Below are positions 32,310-41,497 of a stretch of 48,414 nt of DNA, piece by piece. The translations under genes and the position numbers were made by a program. Source of the stretch: Thermaurantimonas aggregans (GTDB lineage Bacteria > Bacteroidota > Bacteroidia > Flavobacteriales > Schleiferiaceae); assembly GCF_003851885.1 (NCBI RefSeq), contig NZ_BHZE01000022.1:1-48414 (forward strand), written 5' to 3'. Below the pieces are notes generated by a model. That model was not told the DNA's origin. It saw only the letters and a list, made by a program, of their open reading frames with translations, and did not search any database. How positions within the stretch are numbered: position 1 is the stretch's first letter; each line of letters begins with the position of its first letter.

Positions 32310-32575
32310 GGAGGCCGCAGCTGCGTGAGGGATCGAAGCGGATATGAGCTGAAGCGAGTGGGCAATCGGCACCTGGGTGAGGCTGGCTGCCCCTTTGGGC
32401 AGACAACGCAGCCCAGATGAAGTGGGCTATAGAAAGCACGGTGTGGTAAGCGGTGACGGAAGTGAGTAGAGCTGGTGGTGAAAAGCTGTAGTGCCGTGCC
32501 CACTCGCAAAGCGAATAAGAGCGGAGAGCCCGACCCGAACGACTGAGCGAAGCGAAGGAAGTGAGGGGCACGCCC
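32310..32575 (-). repeat. GC-rich structured 3' element (copy 3)
   Basis: On the minus strand it starts at 32575 with GGGCGTGCCC right after the terminator of the T9SS cargo gene. Its CGTGCCC can pair with GGGCACG about 60 nt further on (GCGAGTGGGCACGGC). The second half has GGGCTGCGTTGTCTGCCC with CTGCCC-aaag-GGGCAG as a hairpin, then CAGCCAGCCTC, GCTCATATCCGC and ATCCCTCACGCAGC. GCTGCGT (complement of 32406-32412) pairs perfectly with ACGCAGC (complement of 32320-32326), closing that module. Open frames through it on the same strand are Ser/His/Arg-rich and not gene-like. The 556-bp gap from 32079 to 32634 holds, besides this element and the terminator, only the leader of the PorP/SprF gene. 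Confidence 0.78.
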
Positions 32576-32583
32576 AAAAAAAT

Positions 32584-32613
32584 AAAAAAAGCCGCCCCCA
32601 AAGGGAAGACGGC
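32584..32613 (-). terminator. Terminator of the large T9SS cargo gene
   Basis: On the minus strand GCCGTC-TT-CCC pairs with GGG-G-GCGGC around TTT, followed by TTTTTTTATTTTTTT. It lies 22 bp after the stop codon and 9 bp before copy 3 of the 3' element. Confidence 0.85.
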
Positions 32614-32634
32614 TTCTGAAAGATTTGGTATAAG

Positions 32635-35400
32635 TTACTTTTTAACTACACGTGTAGTGTATGTGCCTGATGCTGTGGTAATTCTGAAGACATACACTCC
32701 TGCAGGCCAACTTTGAACATTGAGGGAGGCTCTTTCGCTGACAGATAAGGTGGTGATCTTCTGTCCTTGAAGATTGATTACCTCTACCTGAGCGGGCTGA
32801 GTAAATTCGATGTTCAGGAGCGATGAGGCGGGGTTAGGATAAATGCGGCCGATTTCGAGGGTGAGCTCTTTTACAGATACTGGATAGTTGCCTGGGCTGC
32901 CCACATCGCCGTCGAGTGAAGTGTAAGCACCGTTTACGCCGTTAATGGAAAGACCAGTATTAACGCCAGCTGTATCGAAGTTGAAAGTGAAACCGGGGGT
33001 ACCGTTGGTCCAGCTTACTTTTTTGACTTCGCGGCCGAGGCTGTCGTAGAGCACTACCATATCAGCAGCTGTGCCTAGGCCAGGGAAACCACCATTGCCT
33101 GTAAACTGATCGCGGCAGAGGATCTGCACAGCATTAGCCGGCATTTTCCACATTTGGGCAAATGCGTTTCTATTTGCTTGCAAACCTCCCCATACTACAA
33201 TGGCTTCATTGGGTGCAATGGTGATACCGTTGGGGAACACGTTGACACCTACGCGCTGCTTGTCGTCGTCCCAAGAGAATCCGTCGAGAGACACTGGAGT
33301 GCTGCCGTAATTTTTGATTTCGAACCAGTCAGCGTTAAGGTCAGAGTTGGTACTGATGGAGTTAAACATCACTTCGCTGATGGTGAGTTTTGGCAGTGGA
33401 ATGTTAATAACCGGAATGAGGTCTTCCTTGTAGCGGGGCTGAATCTGATAGCCGCCTACGAAGGGTGGATTGGTTGAAGTTGTAAACTGGCTTCCATGAC
33501 CTCTTAGGTGGAAGGTGCCCACTGGAGCAGGTTCGTTGTTGAGAGTAGTCCACTGGTTAATGCGGAGGAGGAAGGTGTCGGTACCATTGGTTACCAAAAC
33601 GTTAAGGCCTGTAGTACTTGGTGTTTGCCACTGGGTAGGGTCTACGAGGGTTAGGTTTTGGAGTTCAATGATTCTACCTTCTTCGTTTTCACCCACTTGA
33701 GTGACAATTGCCGGGGATGGGAGTGAATTGCCTGTAGATAGGATGGTCAGTGAGTCGGGCTCAAACTGGAAAAGGCCTCTGAACTGTGTAACCTTACCGA
33801 CGAGACGAAGCCGCTGACCTTCAATGGGCACAAAAGAACCTAAAGTCGGACCGACCCTACGCACCATGCAGCCTGCAGTATTGCTGTCGTTTACCAGCCA
33901 AAACTGGGCACCTTGCTGGGTGGGACTAAGGAGGTTTCCACCTGAAACGATTCCTTCGATTCGGCAGTACACGTTCAGCGAATCGAGTACACCTTGCGCG
34001 TTGACACTCCGAAGCTGTGCGATATTATAAGTAGGAATAACCGCGGGAGGAGGGGGCGGGGGTGTAGAGGTGGTAATATCAGATGCTCTTCGCGGTTGAA
34101 TTTGATAGCCTGCGGTAAAGGGAGAGGAATTGTCAAACTGATTGCCGTGGCCTATAACATTGAAAAATCCTGTGGGCTGTGGTGTACCTGAGGCAGTAGT
34201 ATTTCCGTTGATGCGCAAGATGAATGTATCGTTTACGGTATTGTACACGCTGGCGTTGAAGGAGCCCGAAGAGTTCCAAGTAGTACCTGTTACGAGACGA
34301 AGGCTATCGATGCGAATCAAACGACCTTCGGTAGCTTCGTTTGGTTTGGTTACCGTGGCGGGATTGGGAAGAGGATTGTTTTGTGACAATACGATTATGG
34401 TATCAACTGAAAACTGTATCAGTCCATTAAATTGACTTACAGCACCAGTAATTCTTAGAAAATCGCCTTCTGTCACCGTATAGGAGTTATAGTTAATCTG
34501 GCGTACAAGTAAACCTGCATCGTTATTTGGGCTTATCAACCAGAATTCTACCCCACCTTGTGAAGGTGTTCTCAAATTGCCACCTGAAACGAGGCCTTCG
34601 ATGCGGCAAGCAACATTCAGTGAATCTGCCACGCCGTTGGCATTTACACCTTTGAGGGCTGAAATGGGATAGATAGGCAATCCTGAACTGGCCTGCGGAG
34701 TGCTGGTGATGGTAATGTCATCTAATCTGACGCGCGGACGAGAACCACCTGCTCCTGCAGCTGATTGGTAGTACACCCAGCGCACCTGTACGAGGGGTTG
34801 ATTGTTGCAGGCTGCTGGCAAAGTAGCCGTGATGATGGCAGAGTCGCCTGCTACAGTAGAAGTGGTATAAAAGGCATTGCCTGGTACATTGATGAAGTTA
34901 GAAGTAGTATCGAGGCGATACTGCAATCTCAATCTGAATACGCGTGGATTGCTGGCATTGCCGTTTCCATCACCAGGTGTGGCTGTTTGTGCTTTGAAGG
35001 TAATGGTGATGTTTTCTCTGCCCAGAGCATTCAGAGCAGCCACAGCACTGCCTACATAACGTGTATTAGAAGCAGTGCCACTTGCGCAATTGTCCCAAAG
35101 AGGTGAGCTAGTAGCCTGGAAGAAAATTCCACTGTCGCCACCGCCATTGATGCGGTTACGAGATGTCAGGTTGTAGGCACAATTCCACACACCAGTTCCT
35201 GGAGCCGTACTGTCGTATGAGGCCGATGTAGGATCGGTACTGAAGTAGAACAACATGTTGTTTGGAAAGGTACCTACTGGAGCTGAAGCAGCCCATTGAT
35301 TGAAGGTATAACTACCGGTACTTAGGTTAAAGGGAGTGGGTTGCTGAGCTATTAGCCCGAGGGTGACCAGTGAAGAGAACGCAAGCAGAATTTTTTTCAT
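32635..35400 (-). CDS. Large secreted protein with two OB-like repeats, lamin-tail domain and T9SS sorting domain
   Basis: The 921-aa protein has a signal peptide (MKKILLAFSSLVTLGLIAQQ). Residues 21-235 form a beta-rich domain (VRLDDITITS at its end). Two homologous units of about 200 aa follow, at about 243-443 and 455-668. Each has SLNV-x-CRIEG-x-VSGGNL, a G-x-FWL core, L-V-G-x-V-x-QF-x-G-L-x-QF and GGYQIQPR, resembling DUF5689-type OB-fold domains. They are joined by six prolines (447-452). A lamin-tail domain (LTISEVMFNSIS...DWFEIKNYG...SLDGFSWDDD, about 675-800) and a type A T9SS sorting domain (IYPNPASSLLNIEF...GVYVFRITTASG) complete it. Lamin-tail and OB units often occur in surface nucleases or phosphatases, but no catalytic domain is seen here. 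Confidence 0.83.
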   Translation of the reverse strand: MKKILLAFSSLVTLGLIAQQPTPFNLSTGSYTFNQWAASAPVGTFPNNMLFYFSTDPTSASYDSTAPGTGVWNCAYNLTSRNRINGGGDSGIFFQATSSPLWDNCASGTASNTRYVGSAVAALNALGRENITITFKAQTATPGDGNGNASNPRVFRLRLQYRLDTTSNFINVPGNAFYTTSTVAGDSAIITATLPAACNNQPLVQVRWVYYQSAAGAGGSRPRVRLDDITITSTPQASSGLPIYPISALKGVNANGVADSLNVACRIEGLVSGGNLRTPSQGGVEFWLISPNNDAGLLVRQINYNSYTVTEGDFLRITGAVSQFNGLIQFSVDTIIVLSQNNPLPNPATVTKPNEATEGRLIRIDSLRLVTGTTWNSSGSFNASVYNTVNDTFILRINGNTTASGTPQPTGFFNVIGHGNQFDNSSPFTAGYQIQPRRASDITTSTPPPPPPAVIPTYNIAQLRSVNAQGVLDSLNVYCRIEGIVSGGNLLSPTQQGAQFWLVNDSNTAGCMVRRVGPTLGSFVPIEGQRLRLVGKVTQFRGLFQFEPDSLTILSTGNSLPSPAIVTQVGENEEGRIIELQNLTLVDPTQWQTPSTTGLNVLVTNGTDTFLLRINQWTTLNNEPAPVGTFHLRGHGSQFTTSTNPPFVGGYQIQPRYKEDLIPVINIPLPKLTISEVMFNSISTNSDLNADWFEIKNYGSTPVSLDGFSWDDDKQRVGVNVFPNGITIAPNEAIVVWGGLQANRNAFAQMWKMPANAVQILCRDQFTGNGGFPGLGTAADMVVLYDSLGREVKKVSWTNGTPGFTFNFDTAGVNTGLSINGVNGAYTSLDGDVGSPGNYPVSVKELTLEIGRIYPNPASSLLNIEFTQPAQVEVINLQGQKITTLSVSERASLNVQSWPAGVYVFRITTASGTYTTRVVKK

Positions 35401-35669
35401 ATTAAAAAATTTTCCACAAAGTACATCATAAAAAGGCAGATACTTGAATTAATTAACAATAAGATAAAAGAAGAAGGCCAATCTTAATTGTTTATTAAGA
35501 TTTTTTAACACTGATTTTCACATATTTAATATTTCAAAGGGACATTCCAATCCGTAGGTTATTTACCTGAATACTTCTTGATTAGAAGAGATTAAAAAAC
35601 CAATCGTCTCAAACGATTTAAAACAAAGTTAATCGAAGACAAGTGCCCATAAGAACGCCTTAAAAACAG
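35401..35669. other. AT-rich divergent intergenic region before guaB
   Basis: This region lies between the divergent T9SS cargo gene (start 35400) and guaB (start 35703). It is AT-rich with no gene. AATCTTAAT and ATTAAGATT near 35481-35506 form a 9-bp inverted repeat followed by TTTTTT on the plus strand, but nothing upstream on that strand would need a terminator, so an operator or a fortuitous AT palindrome is as likely. Confidence 0.5.
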
Positions 35670-35677
35670 TACATTTG
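35670..35677 (+). promoter_or_regulatory. Probable -7 promoter box of guaB
   Basis: TACATTTG matches the Bacteroidota -7 element and is the same octamer as in the tRNA-Asn and FecA-like promoters. It would start transcription near 35684, leaving about 20 nt before the ATG at 35703. A -33 TTG is not evident. Confidence 0.5.
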
Positions 35678-35702
35678 TGCGCAACTTTATCAGTTGCAGT
35701 TT

Positions 35703-37169
35703 ATGGACTTAGGTAAAATCTTGTACGAGGGCTATACATACGACGACGTTCTCCTCGTACCAGCCTATTCAGAAGTACTTCCTAGAGAAGTTGACATCAC
35801 AACGCGATTCACACGAAACATAGAGCTAAAAATACCGATCATCAGTGCCGCTATGGACACTGTGACCGAATCATCAATGGCCATTGCAATTGCACAAGAA
35901 GGTGGTATAGGTGTGCTGCATAAAAACATGACCATAGAGCAGCAAGCCATCGAAGTGCGCAAAGTGAAGCGAGCCGAGAGTGGTATGATCGTAGATCCGG
36001 TTACGCTGCGCCCTGATGCTACTGTGCTCGAGGCTAAAAAAATCATGAGCGAGTACAAAATTGGCGGCATACCCATCGTAGATGAAAACAAGCACTTGAT
36101 TGGTATTTTAACCAACAGGGATCTTCGCTTTGAAAACGACGATTCGAAGACGGTAGGCGAAGTGATGACCCGCGATAGGCTTGTAACCGCCGGCGAAAAC
36201 ACTAGCCTGCAAGAAGCCGAATCAATCTTGCAATACCATAAAATCGAAAAACTTCCGATTGTAAATCAGGAGGGAGTGTTGGTAGGACTCATCACCTACC
36301 GCGATGTAAACAAACTGAAGGTTAAACCCAACTCTTGTAAAGACAAGCTCGGCCGTCTGCGCGTAGCCGCAGCTGTAGGTGTTACTCCCGATATACTCGA
36401 GCGCGTAGACGCGCTAGTTGCCTCTTTTGTCGATGCCATCGTGATCGATACAGCCCATGGACATTCGAAAGGCGTAGTTGAAGCGTTGAAAAAAGTTAAA
36501 TCAAAATATCCTGAACTGGATGTGGTAGTCGGCAACATTGCAACCCCTGAAGCGGCCCGCTATTTGGTAAATGCAGGCGCTGATGCAGTGAAAGTGGGCA
36601 TTGGTCCAGGTTCAATCTGTACTACACGCGTCGTGGCAGGTGTGGGATTTCCACAGCTAAGCGCTGTGATGTACGTGGCTGAAAGCATTGCTGATACAGA
36701 TGTGCCCGTAATAGCCGACGGTGGCATCCGATATACAGGCGATATAGTAAAAGCTCTGGCAGCAGGGGCTGATTCTGTGATGCTTGGCTCCATGCTGGCC
36801 GGTACCAAAGAGGCCCCTGGCGAAACCATCATTTACGAAGGCAGAAAGTATAAAACCTACCGGGGCATGGGATCCATCGAAGCCATGCAATCCGGCTCTA
36901 AAGACCGCTACTTTCAAGACGTAGAAGACGACGTAAAAAAATTAGTACCTGAAGGCATCGTCGGTCAAGTACCCTACAAGGGAGAAGTTTCAGAAGTAGT
37001 CTATCAATTTATAGGCGGCCTGCGTGCAGGAATGGGCTATTGTGGAGCCAAAAACATCGACACTCTGAAAAAAACCGCCCGCTTTGTGCGAATTACTCAA
37101 GCCGGCGTCACAGAGAGTCATCCGCACAATGTGATCATTACCCGCGAAGCTCCCAACTACAGCCGATAA
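35703..37169 (+). CDS. guaB: Inosine-5'-monophosphate dehydrogenase
   Basis: The enzyme oxidises IMP to XMP with NAD, the committed step of guanine nucleotide synthesis (EC 1.1.1.205). The 488-aa protein has a TIM barrel split by two CBS domains (about 92-205). Catalytic Cys306 lies in GPGSICTTR, the flap carries GMGSIEAMQ, and the [11 protein letters not shown] and [15 protein letters not shown] segments are conserved. The ATG at 35703 is preferred over an in-frame TTG at 35694, because [18 protein letters not shown] is the usual family start and the promoter box leaves only a short leader. The next gene starts 49 bp later, so guaB may head the PPIase-MoxR run. Confidence 0.97.
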   Translation: MDLGKILYEGYTYDDVLLVPAYSEVLPREVDITTRFTRNIELKIPIISAAMDTVTESSMAIAIAQEGGIGVLHKNMTIEQQAIEVRKVKRAESGMIVDPVTLRPDATVLEAKKIMSEYKIGGIPIVDENKHLIGILTNRDLRFENDDSKTVGEVMTRDRLVTAGENTSLQEAESILQYHKIEKLPIVNQEGVLVGLITYRDVNKLKVKPNSCKDKLGRLRVAAAVGVTPDILERVDALVASFVDAIVIDTAHGHSKGVVEALKKVKSKYPELDVVVGNIATPEAARYLVNAGADAVKVGIGPGSICTTRVVAGVGFPQLSAVMYVAESIADTDVPVIADGGIRYTGDIVKALAAGADSVMLGSMLAGTKEAPGETIIYEGRKYKTYRGMGSIEAMQSGSKDRYFQDVEDDVKKLVPEGIVGQVPYKGEVSEVVYQFIGGLRAGMGYCGAKNIDTLKKTARFVRITQAGVTESHPHNVIITREAPNYSR

Positions 37170-37218
37170 GAAAGCCATCGTTCTATATTTGCCAAAACTA
37201 AAACTTAAAAGCAAAAAG

Positions 37219-39189
37219 ATGACAAAAAAGCACCTTACAACAGTACTCTTGTTTGTAAGTTTCACATTTTCTGCACTTTCACAAAAAAATACTTCAAACG
37301 TTCTCTTTACAATAGACAATAAGCCGGTTTATGCGGATGAATTTTTAGCCATCTATCGCAAAAACAGGGATATAGGTCAGCAACTCGACCCAAAGAGCCC
37401 TGAGGAATACCTCAGGATGTACATCGACTTCAAACTCAAAGTAAAAGAAGCACGCGCTCAAGGGCTTGATACCTCAGAAAACTACCGAAACGAGTTCAAC
37501 AGCTACAGAGCTTCTCTGGCCAAGCCGTACTTTGTAGATAATACCGTAAACGAAGCTCTGGTACAAGAGGCCTATCAACGAATGCAAAAGGACGTGCGAG
37601 CTGGTCACATCATGCTCGAACTCCCCCAAAACGCCGGACCTTCTGATACACTGAAGGTGTACAACGAAATCATGAAGCTTCGCCAGGATATATTAGCAGG
37701 TAAAATCTCTTTTGAAGAAGCTGCTCAAAAGTATTCTAAAGACACCTACAGCGCACGCCAAGGGGGCGATTTGGGTTTTTTTACCGTGTTTAACATGGTC
37801 TATCCCTTCGAATCAGCTGCCTACAACACCCCCATTGGTCAAATATCTATGCCCATTCGCACGCAGTTTGGCTACCACCTCGTAAAAAAATACGAGGAAC
37901 GCCCGGCCCGAGGTCAAGTAGAAGTCGCTCACATTATGATCAGTGTGCCACAAAATGCTGACTCTGCCAAAGTAGCCGAGGCCGAGAAGAAAATCTATGA
38001 AATTTTCGAGCGAATCAAGAGTTTTGAGTCTTTTGAAGCGCTGGCTCGTCAATATTCCGACGACAAAGCTTCAGGCAGAAACGGAGGAAAATTGCCCCCC
38101 TTTGGTATCAATGTTATGGTAAAAGAGTTTGAAGACAAAGCCTTCAGCCTCAACGTACCTTCGTCATATACCGAGCCCTTCCGAACGCAGTACGGATTTC
38201 ACATTGTTCAGTTAATTAAAAAGTACCCCATTCCCTCTTTCGAAGAGGCAAGAAAAGAATTAGAAGTAAAAATCCAACGCGATGGAAGAGGTAACCTAAG
38301 CCGTGAAGCTGTACTCGAGCGGCTGAAAAGGGAAAACAATTACCAAGAATATCCCAAAAACATAAATGCTATTGCCAAGTTTCTTAAGCCCGCCTATTTG
38401 AAAAACGAATGGAATCCTGAGAATTACGACCGCAAAATGAAAAAGCCAATTTTCACTTTTGCGGGCAAAACATTTAAGCAATCAGACCTCATTGATTTCA
38501 TGCTTTTAAACCAGGCACAAGATGCTAAAAGCGAGACCCTTGAAAGAGAAGTTTGGAAAAATTTTCACCGATTTGTTGAAACCTACATATTCTCTTACGA
38601 AGACAGCCGTTTAGAAGAAAAATATCCGGAGTTTAGATATCTGGTAAATGAATATCGCGATGGAATTCTGCTGTTTGAAATTATGGAAAAAGAGGTATGG
38701 GGAAAAGCTATAAAAGACAGCTTAGGGTTACATGAATTCTTTAAAAATAATCAATCGAAATATCAGTGGAAAGAGCGCATGCGTGCCACCATTGTGAAAG
38801 TAACTACCGATGCTGTAGCAAAACAAGTAGAAAGGGATCTAAAGCGCAACATTTCTGTGGACACAATTGCAGCACGATTTAATAAAGTAAATCCACTTGA
38901 AATAAGCTTCGAAAGAGGACTTTTCGAAAAAGGAACTAATCAGCTTATTGACAATGTTTGGGGTAAAAAAGGGTTGAATAAACTTGCTAACAAAGAAGAT
39001 GACCGTACCGTATTTGTTATCGTCCAAGAATATCTTCCAGCTGGCCCTAAAACCTTTGAAGAAACACGTGGAATAGTTATAACAGATTACCAAAATCATT
39101 TAGAAAAAGTGTGGCTTGAATTTTTGAGAAAAAAATACAATGTAACCCTTAATCAAGAGGTTTTTGATTCTATCGTCAAAGAACTTTAA
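37219..39189 (+). CDS. Periplasmic peptidyl-prolyl isomerase with two parvulin domains
   Basis: From the ATG at 37219 (656 aa) a signal peptide (MTKKHLTTVLLFVSFTFSALS) precedes a SurA/PrsA-like N-terminal domain (VYADEFLAIYRKNRD, YLRMYIDFKLKVKEA). Two rotamase domains follow: about 128-230 (RAGHIMLELP ... GGDLGFF ... FGYHLVK) and about 236-340 (VAHIMISVP ... GGKLPPFG ... YGFHIVQL). A long C-terminal helical region is added, larger than in typical SurA. It probably folds outer-membrane proteins in the periplasm. The frame opens 10 codons earlier at a TTG, but that adds a lysine-rich stretch and is not favoured. The next ATG overlaps its stop by one base. Confidence 0.87.
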   Translation: MTKKHLTTVLLFVSFTFSALSQKNTSNVLFTIDNKPVYADEFLAIYRKNRDIGQQLDPKSPEEYLRMYIDFKLKVKEARAQGLDTSENYRNEFNSYRASLAKPYFVDNTVNEALVQEAYQRMQKDVRAGHIMLELPQNAGPSDTLKVYNEIMKLRQDILAGKISFEEAAQKYSKDTYSARQGGDLGFFTVFNMVYPFESAAYNTPIGQISMPIRTQFGYHLVKKYEERPARGQVEVAHIMISVPQNADSAKVAEAEKKIYEIFERIKSFESFEALARQYSDDKASGRNGGKLPPFGINVMVKEFEDKAFSLNVPSSYTEPFRTQYGFHIVQLIKKYPIPSFEEARKELEVKIQRDGRGNLSREAVLERLKRENNYQEYPKNINAIAKFLKPAYLKNEWNPENYDRKMKKPIFTFAGKTFKQSDLIDFMLLNQAQDAKSETLEREVWKNFHRFVETYIFSYEDSRLEEKYPEFRYLVNEYRDGILLFEIMEKEVWGKAIKDSLGLHEFFKNNQSKYQWKERMRATIVKVTTDAVAKQVERDLKRNISVDTIAARFNKVNPLEISFERGLFEKGTNQLIDNVWGKKGLNKLANKEDDRTVFVIVQEYLPAGPKTFEETRGIVITDYQNHLEKVWLEFLRKKYNVTLNQEVFDSIVKEL

Positions 39190-40103
39190 TGTATAACAAA
39201 AGGCACCAAATTATTATTCGAATTCTACAGGCTGTGATGTTCTTAACCATCACAGCCTGTTCCTATTTTAATAAACCAGAAAGTAAGGATGAGTCAACTA
39301 ACAATCAAAAGGCAATAGCTCGTTACAAGGACCAATATTTGTATCTAAGCGACATTTCAGAATCACTTGCCAATGCCGAGAATAAAAACGATAGTCTGGA
39401 AATCATCCAGCGAATGGCGCAAAATTGGCTAAGAAACAAGGTGCTCATCGACAAGGCATTATTAAACCTGGGGGATGAAATCAAAAAGTTTGAGAAACAA
39501 ATTGAGGACTACAGAAGAGATTTAATAATCTACGCGTATGAGCAGGCATACATCACCCAAAATCTAGATACAAATGTATCAACAGCAGAAATTTCAGAAT
39601 ATTATCTAAACAACAAGAACAATTACCAATTGCGGGAGAATATAGTAGTATGTGATTACGCCATCTTTCCTTTGTCAACACCCAAAATTTTAGAAATTAA
39701 AAAGAATTTTTTTCAAGCTAAATCAAAAAAAGAGACAGCAGCTCTAGAAGAGGCGGCATTGAAATATGCAAGAGCATATTCAAGAGGCGATACAAATTGG
39801 TATAATTTTTCTGAAATTATGAAAATTATTCCCTTTGCCTCCGAAGCTCTTTTGTCAACCTCAGGCCCAAAACAACTCACATTCGAAGACGAGAAATTTC
39901 TTTACCTGCTCAATATAAAACAGATACGCTCAAAAGACTCACCTGCACCGCTCGAATACGTATCTGAATACATCAGAAATACCATTTTGAATACGAGAAA
40001 ATTGGAATTACTCCGTCAGCTTGAAGAAAATCTTATGAAACAAGCATTAGATCAGAAAAATATAGAAATTTACGTTAAAGAAAAATCGAAACAAAAAGAA
40101 TAA
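39189..40103 (+). CDS. Lipoprotein, SurA-like chaperone lacking a parvulin domain
   Basis: The 304-aa protein has a lipoprotein signal (FLTITAC lipobox, lipidated Cys at about 24). The charged helical body resembles the SurA/PrsA N-terminal chaperone domain: QYLYLSDISESLANAEN, IIQRMAQNWLRNKVLIDKA, and ISEYYLNNKNNYQLRENIVV, which is where a rotamase domain would begin. The recognisable parvulin core (GG-x-LG-x-F, FG-x-H) is missing, so it may be a pure chaperone or a degenerate isomerase anchored in a membrane. It sits between two real PPIase genes, with a 1-bp overlap upstream and 2 bp to the next start. AT content is higher than in its neighbours. Confidence 0.7.
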   Translation: MYNKRHQIIIRILQAVMFLTITACSYFNKPESKDESTNNQKAIARYKDQYLYLSDISESLANAENKNDSLEIIQRMAQNWLRNKVLIDKALLNLGDEIKKFEKQIEDYRRDLIIYAYEQAYITQNLDTNVSTAEISEYYLNNKNNYQLRENIVVCDYAIFPLSTPKILEIKKNFFQAKSKKETAALEEAALKYARAYSRGDTNWYNFSEIMKIIPFASEALLSTSGPKQLTFEDEKFLYLLNIKQIRSKDSPAPLEYVSEYIRNTILNTRKLELLRQLEENLMKQALDQKNIEIYVKEKSKQKE

Positions 40104-40105
40104 AA

Positions 40106-41497
40106 ATGAGAATTTTTCTAAAAAAATTACGGGATATCAAGATATTTCTGTCGATCGCTTATGCATTGAGCCTAATACAGCCCTTGTATGCACAAGAGAA
40201 TAAGAAGGTAATCGATGGTGTAGCTGCAGTTGTAGGCAGTCGCATCATCTTAAAAAGTGAAATTGAGGCAAGCCTCGAAAATCTCGTACGACAAGGTCAA
40301 ATGGAAAATACTTTGAAAGACATGTGCAAAGTATTTGAAGATCTGTTGCTAGAAAAACTACTCGTCCATCAAGCTGAAATCGACTCTGTAGTGGTGACAG
40401 ATGAAGAGGTAGATGCCAACATCGAACGTCGCATACAGATGATCGTGCAGCAAATCGGCTCAGTTCAAAAGCTAGAAGAGTTTTACAAAAAGTCGATCAT
40501 CGAGATTAAAGAAGAGATGAGCGAATTGATCAAAGACCAAATGACTGCTGAAAAGATGCAGCGCAAAATCACTGAAAAAATTGAAGTAACTCCCTCAGAA
40601 ATTCTTGAATACTTTAATTCCATACCCCCCGATAGCCTGCCCATCGTGAATGCTGAGGTGGAATTTTCGCAGATCGTGCTCTATCCTAAAATCAGAAAAG
40701 AAGCAAAACAAGAAGCCATCGACAAGCTCAAACGCCTGAAAGAGCGTATCGAACGGGGCTCTTCATTTGCCTCTATGGCTGTTCTCTATTCCGAAGACCC
40801 CGGCTCAGCTAAAAATGGCGGTGAATACAGAGGTATTAAAAGAGGACAATTTGTAAAGGAATTCGAAGCAGTAGCATTTAATCTTCGCAAGGGCGAAATC
40901 TCCGATCCGTTTGAAACAGAATACGGCTTTCACATCGTTCAACTTCTAGCCCGTAGAGGTGAAGAACTCGACTTGCGCCACATCTTGATAAAACCTAAAA
41001 TCGACGATGAAGATCTGGAAGAAACAAGTAGGAAATTGGACTCCATCCGAACCCTCATCGTCGAAGGGGTTATCAACTTTGAAACAGCCGCCGAGCGCTT
41101 TAGTATGGATGATAACACACGCTACAACCGCGGCCTGGTGGTAAATCCTTATACCCTTGACCCCGCTTGGGAAATTGGAAACCTTGAACGCGACGTATTC
41201 ACTGTAATTCAAAATTTAAAACCTGGTCAGATTTCTGAACCTGTATTCTTTCGCAAGCCCGATGGAAAGGAGGGATTTCGCATCATTCGCTTGAATAAGC
41301 GCACAGAGGCTCATAAAATCAACCTTCAAGACGATTATAACAAGATTAAGCAGCTTGCGCTAATGGACAAGCAAAACAAAGTGTTGAGAAATTGGATTGA
41401 GAAAAAACTCCAAAGTACTTACGTAAGGCTAAATCACAATTACTACAATTGCACTTTTACGAATAGTTGGATTAAAAACTTGGCCCAGAATGAGTGA
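40106..41497 (+). CDS. SurA-type periplasmic peptidyl-prolyl isomerase
   Basis: The 463-aa protein has a signal peptide (RIFLKKLRDIKIFLSIAYALS, cleavage after LYA). The SurA N-terminal domain starts KVIDGVAAVVGSRIILKSEIEASLENLV. Two parvulin domains follow: about 178-285 (AEVEFSQIVLYP ... NGGEYRGIKRGQFVKEFEAVAF ... YGFHIVQLL) and about 290-395 (LDLRHILIKPKI ... NRGLVV ... GFRIIRL). This order matches SurA, which escorts outer-membrane proteins through the periplasm. It overlaps moxR by 8 bp and follows the lipoprotein gene by 2 bp, so the three folding factors and MoxR form one unit. Confidence 0.92.
   Translation: MRIFLKKLRDIKIFLSIAYALSLIQPLYAQENKKVIDGVAAVVGSRIILKSEIEASLENLVRQGQMENTLKDMCKVFEDLLLEKLLVHQAEIDSVVVTDEEVDANIERRIQMIVQQIGSVQKLEEFYKKSIIEIKEEMSELIKDQMTAEKMQRKITEKIEVTPSEILEYFNSIPPDSLPIVNAEVEFSQIVLYPKIRKEAKQEAIDKLKRLKERIERGSSFASMAVLYSEDPGSAKNGGEYRGIKRGQFVKEFEAVAFNLRKGEISDPFETEYGFHIVQLLARRGEELDLRHILIKPKIDDEDLEETSRKLDSIRTLIVEGVINFETAAERFSMDDNTRYNRGLVVNPYTLDPAWEIGNLERDVFTVIQNLKPGQISEPVFFRKPDGKEGFRIIRLNKRTEAHKINLQDDYNKIKQLALMDKQNKVLRNWIEKKLQSTYVRLNHNYYNCTFTNSWIKNLAQNE

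Noticed and set aside
32123-32601. Two overlapping minus-strand open frames of about 125 codons between the PorP/SprF gene and the T9SS cargo gene
   Set aside because: They coincide with copy 3 of the structured element; conservation with the other copies is at the nucleotide and pairing level, not the protein level.
35481-35512. AT-rich hairpin followed by T run, resembling a terminator on the plus strand
   Set aside because: No plus-strand gene ends nearby; the region is a divergent promoter region, and such AT palindromes arise easily by chance.
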